DNA of 64,000 bases, taken from NCBI GenBank assembly GCA_963402885.1, contig OY727096.1, positions 28,811,820-28,875,819 on the forward strand, in the 5' to 3' direction. Below are positions 33,501 to 39,500 of this stretch, piece by piece. Every line of letters starts with the position of its first letter. The stretch's first letter is position 1. Origin of the DNA: Antedon bifida. Its lineage: Eukaryota > Echinodermata > Crinoidea > Comatulida > Antedonidae. A program made the position numbers and the translations under genes. Under the pieces are notes generated by a model. That model saw nothing but the letters and a program-made list of their open reading frames with translations, did no database searches and was not told the origin of the DNA.

Positions 33501-36500
33501 GCGCACGCGCGTTTAAAATTTCAAAATGCGAAAAATCAATTTCTAATCAACTTTCTACGCGTTTCATGTCATTTTAAGCATGTCAAAAATTCCCACGTGC
33601 GCGCAAAAAATTACGCGCGCGGTGCGCACGTAGCTTTAAAAACAGATTTTTTTGTGTGATTTTTGTTTTTTCAGCCTTTTCTAGTAATTTTACCAACTTT
33701 TAAACAATTCCGACATAATTTAACGTCATACGAGCACGTCGAATTGGACAATTTGCGCGCGTTTTTGATGAAAATGTTCAAAAATTCGTCAAAATTATGC
33801 CTTTTTTTAAACAGTCATAGATTTTAAACTACTTGGTGAACTTTTTTTTAAATTACATATTCTGGAAGTAGATGAGTTGTAAATATCGAATCATGAATCA
33901 ATATGGCTAAACGGACATTATGACGTCATCGTATGGCCACTCGAATATAAAATATAGGATTTTTGTATCTTTCGTCATAGCTCATCACATTAAATAGAGC
34001 GCATCTCCACTTATCCATATTCCATTTCCCTCCATTTTTTTATATTGTCTAGGTCAATCAATTATTTTTCGCATGATTTACAATTTTTAAAATTGTTATG
34101 ACGTCATCATGTGCAAAAGCGTCAAAAACTTTGGTCACTTATTTTCACCTATACTGCACTGTATGTAGTACGTATACAGTATATAGTGTACTGTATATAC
34201 TTAGACGTGACACAAAATAGAGAGCGCACTAACATTTTTCCAATGGCATGATCGTTTTTCTGCGCGTAATATTCTAACATATGACGTGCACGTGGCGTTT
34301 GCGCTGCGGATAACCTAACTCGTCCGTAGTGACGAGTTCAAATCTAGTTTAATTTATTTATGTACAGTATGTTTCCTGCTTTGCAATATAATAAAGATGA
34401 AACACAATACTATGTCATTACATTGGTGCACAATACTTTAATTCCATGACAGGAACAAAAATTAGACATGTTCAAGGTTTAAATTATTTGTTAAAATGCA
34501 TTGCACATTACTTTGTTTGATGTGGTTAATGCATCTGGATGTACAAGACTGTTCAGTATCTCTAATTCAAATTGATGATGCCTCATCAGATGATAGTAAA
34601 ACTCTGTAGTGAATAAGCTAAGATATAGATGTAGTGGGGTGTTTCCATCCTGAAATAAATCATAATTATTGAAGCTTATTGAATACTTTAATTGCATGAT
34701 AGGAAAAAAAGAATTAAGTTTAAGATGAACAAAAATTGTTAACATTTATTGCACATTACTTTGATGTGGTTAATGCATCTTGATGAACAAGACTGTACAG
34801 TTTTTATAATTTATTACCACACTTTATCAGATGATGAACTAAACTCTGTGTGATGGACTATACTCAAATATAGATCATAATTATCTTAAACCTACTGGTT
34901 TAAAACTAGATTATATAAAACTGTTGCTACTTTAAGATTTTAAAAAGGCTCTAATACTGATCTAAACATCTGTACCAATAATAATTTAAAAACCATATAA
35001 ATTCATATCATTCACATTGTTACATTTTTCTATTAAAAATGGTTTGCAACTAAATCAAATTGTATTATTCTGTATGTAATATAATATAGTATAAAGTTGT
35101 ATTTTTACACATTTTTAATATATATATTTTATATATATTTTTATATTCTAAATCGGTGCAATTTGGAGACCAGTTACTCTAGAGTGATTAGATTTACTTT
35201 TTGGGAATCCTGTCAATATTGACCAACATAATTACTTTGAAGCAAAGACTCAAGTCATATCTCATGAATGTTGACCCATCTGGATTATGAACAGATTTTT
35301 ATAAAAATTGTTTAGCTATAAAGTCTAACTAAAACAAAATTGGTAATTCACAGTGCATTCTGATAAAGACATTTAACTGTTTCTCATGATTTAATTGTTT
35401 TTATATTGTATGTATTATGCCACTCTAATTAATAAAGAAATTCAGTCAATCAATCAATCATATAATGTGTTTCAATTTTAATTAATTAAATCAATGTATT
35501 TTTTTATTTATTTTATTAATTTAATTTATTTATGTACAGTATGTTTCCTGCTTTGCAATATAATAAAGATGAAACACAATACTATGTCATTACATTGGTG
35601 CACAATATTTTAATTCCATGACAGGAACAAAAATTAGACATGTTGAAGGTTTAAATTATTTGTTAAAATGTATTGTACATTACTTTGTTTGATGTGGTTA
35701 ATGCATCTGGATGTACAAGACTGTTCAGTATCTCTAATTCAAATTGATGATGCCTCATCCGATGATAGTCATACTCTGGCATGAATAAGCTAAGATATAG
35801 ATGTAGTGGGGTGTTTCCATCCTGAAATAAATAATAATTACTGAAGCTTTATTGGTTTAGGATTACATGCTATAAAATAGACATGTTGCAACTTTAAGAT
35901 TAAAAAAAAAGGTTCTATTACTAGCCTACAAACATCTGCAATGATGATGATTATTTATTTTAAAATGTATAATTAAAATATAAAATACAATGTTGCTATC
36001 ATTACATTGGGTACACAATACTTTAATTGCATGATAGGAAAAAAAGAATTATGTTTAAGGTGAAAACAAATTGTTAACATTTATTGCACATTACTTTGAT
36101 GTGGTTAATGCATCTTGATGAACAAGACTGGACAGTTTCTCTAATTTATTACCACACTTTATCAGATGATGAGCTAAACTCTGTGTGATGGACTATACTT
36201 AAATATAGATCATAATTATCTTAAACCTACTGGTTTAAAACTAGATAATTAATTTAATTTATAATTTAATAAATTTTCAATTTAAGCTGTGTTTTTTGAT
36301 CTGAAATGTCTAATACCTATTATTGCAATTAAAAATGTTGGCTTACCATTAATAAATTATTTGTAAAATTAAATGTACATACATTGTTTGGAGTTGTGAT
36401 TGATGCACCGTTGGTTACGAGACAGTTTATTATCTCTAATTTAACTCCAGATCTCCTTCTTAGATATAAAGGTAGTGGTCTGGATAAACTCCTTCTTAGA

Positions 36501-39500
36501 TATAGATGTAGTGGTGTGTCTCCATCCTGAAAAGAATCGTAATTAGTCAAGGGATAGATTGGTTTCTAAATGAATACAATTGGCCTTTACATTTGTTTCT
36601 GTATTTTTACATTGCATGTGTTATTTAATGCCGTGATCCTTGTTTTAAGAAGACTTCAGACTTTAGAAATGCAGATAAAAAATTGGCATGTTAGGGCTCT
36701 AGATGTGAACTACCGAAGAGGTAAAGATACACCTCATAAATTCATTTAATTATATTTTTTTTCAAATAAATACCAAAAAAAAAACGTAAAACATATCTTA
36801 TTTAACAAACTTAAATTTGTTTTATGTCTGGTGACTCAAATAAACCAAAAGGAGCCTTAAAGTTGAGTCTTGAGAAATGTAATATATACATGGTAGTAAT
36901 AAAACTAAGGTGAATAAACAAAGAAAGACTAAAAATGATTTTTTTTTTAAATATCATTAGAAAGATGTGAATCCTGTCTCTGGTTGTGTTTTTTTTTTCT
37001 TTTTTTTTATGTATTGTTTTGAGGCAAAGTATGAAATGAAACTATATTTCTTGTGAAATGTTCATGATTTTCATTATAAAATTTCAAATATAAATGGTAC
37101 AGTATTCGGATAAATCTCCATTTAAACACTTTTAAGATGATCTATTCAGATTATGTACCTAAGGTTTAACCAACCAAGTGACATGAACATTCCCTTAGAC
37201 GGTGAGAGGAAATGGGCATTTCATATACAGTAAGTCTTGTTCCACATTTAGTTAGTAGTAGTTAGTAAGTTTGACAATATAATTGCTGCAGTATTCAAAA
37301 TTTGGTGGGACAAGAGAAAGATAGTTGACCTAAAATTAATAAAGGTTTTACATGTTTAAGGAATTGAAGACACTTTCTTGGATTTCACATGATAATACCA
37401 AGTTGACTAATTAAAAGTGTCTGTTTTGATAGATCTACTGTACATTCTCTTTTATTTTCACCATTAAGCTTCTATTTTTCGAAATAAAAATGTAATCAAT
37501 TTGTATAAAGTAGTACAATAAATTTGTTTAGTTTCCTTAGTAGCTAAATGTGAATGAATGTAAATAATATATTTTTATAATACAATACATTTATTTAGTT
37601 TTCTTGGAAGGTAAAACTGAGAGTTAATGAAAATTAATGTATAAATAAAAAATTCTTTTACACAACAACAAATCCAATAAGTACTGGTTTGTAACTAATT
37701 ATAATGTAAATAATGTAACTAAAACAGTTTGTGTATTTTGTGTTCTCTTCTCTGGTTGGTTCTGTGCATGTTCTTGTTGTAATGTGTAAATGCTGTCCGT
37801 TCCTTGATTCTTTGAAAAAGTTACATATGTTTTATATTGTGTGTACTATAGGTATGTTGTTTTATGTTGGTATACATTTTAAAATGTATGGTTTTTTTTT
37901 TTTTACTTTCCATACCTTATTGATGGTTTTCACAAGGTGTGGTTTATTCATACATATTTTTTCAATTTCTTGCAATCCTTTTTCCTCCAAAATAGCCTCT
38001 TCCAATATATTTCTAAAAAAAAACAAAGCATTCAGGGACAATAATTGAATTATTATGATTTTCATTTTCTAAAGAAAGTTATATTTTTAAATGTTATTGC
38101 ATAGAAATTTATTAATTACTTACCTTTCCATTAAGAAATCTCCTTTATGTGCTTCCTTAAAATCATGAAAAGTAAAATTAGTTTACACACTGTAATGTAC
38201 AATACTTCATGTAATCGATAATTACAATTAATTAATGTGATGAATATAAGATAATAATAGTTCAAGTTCGAATGAACATAATTAAAAAAAGAAATCAATA
38301 CAAGAGGTACAACTAGTTAAATTCAATATATAGGTGATTGGCATACAGTATAGGTACTGTATATCATTTTTTAAATCTGTTTTTTTCTAATAAGGTTAGA
38401 ATCAGATACAGTTGCCCATTATGACCACCGTTCCAAGCATCTTCCAGCTTTAAGCTTGAACTATTATGTTTTTACAGTATATTTTGCTAAATTGTGTATG
38501 TACTGTAATCACAAATTTTGCATAGAAAAAATTATGGCTTTGGGCAGATTTACTGTATCTCTGCAAACTTCTCACTGTTTCTATCTTTGTGAAAATGTTG
38601 AGCACCTTTACTCTAGATCAATTGATACATAAATGTCATACAAATTATTACAATCTTGATTGAGTTTCTACCTGATTATAGTAGAAACATATACATGGTA
38701 CAATTTGCATGAATGAATATACTGTAGCAGGCAGACAAAATTACTACCATTGTTACTGTATATTGAAGCATCTGCACCACATTCCAATGGCATCATCATA
38801 TTTTTTCCTAGATGGGATTTTATTTATTAATGGTAGCTTTCTTACTTTATGATTATTTAAACATTCTTACGGACCATTACCTGTACCTCTGTTTCTCTAG
38901 AGCTGGAGGCCTCTTGTAAAGTCGGATCCCAAGTCGGATTCGACACAACAGTCTTAATTGACTTGGGTTTTATATCTTCCTGTGGTTAAAAACATAATCA
39001 TTATTCAAAACATATTTCAAATATGTAACTTATGGGCAAAAAAAAAATACGAAGAAGTATACAGTGTAGTAGTACTGCCTAATAAAAAAAATGTCTAGAA
39101 ACATTTTACCGTTTCTTCTTTGTGATGCAATTCAAACATTTCAACTCCACGTCGTATATTCTCAATTTCAATTGATTTCAATCCATAAGTCTTCAACAGA
39201 GTCTCATCAGATGTCTTGTTGATCTGAGCAACAAAATTCAACTGTAAAAGAATAACCATGTTTACAATGGAAGTTACTGTTTGTTTGTCTGTAAGATTAC
39301 TTACAAAAATACTGAACAGATTTTGACCAAATGTTGATCACATAGATAGAACTTAGTCCACAGAAGACTCCATTTAGGAATTTTCTATTTCTTTTTTTTT
39401 TACCATATTTAATGAGGGTGATCCATCCACAATTGCTGATCATTAGGGACCCTCCGAGGTTCACAAGACAAACATATACACAAGATGCTCTACATAAACA

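Larger units (their letters stand above)
32316..35850. repeat. Recent tandem duplication of an about 1.15-kb array unit
   Basis: 32316-33130 plus 34348-34676 corresponds to 34690-35519 plus 35520-35850 with very few differences. The first copy is interrupted by the insertion at 33131-34347. Each copy includes a type III remnant, repeat R and one type II exon. Confidence 0.8.

Noticed and set aside
33444..33659. Frame inside the Helitron-like element
   Set aside because: No Rep or helicase motif. The element is non-autonomous and the frame is a consequence of CG-word composition.
21000..36500. CRISPR-like array
   Set aside because: The repeats are multi-kb units with exons and introns in an animal genome. 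There are no short regular repeats with unique spacers.
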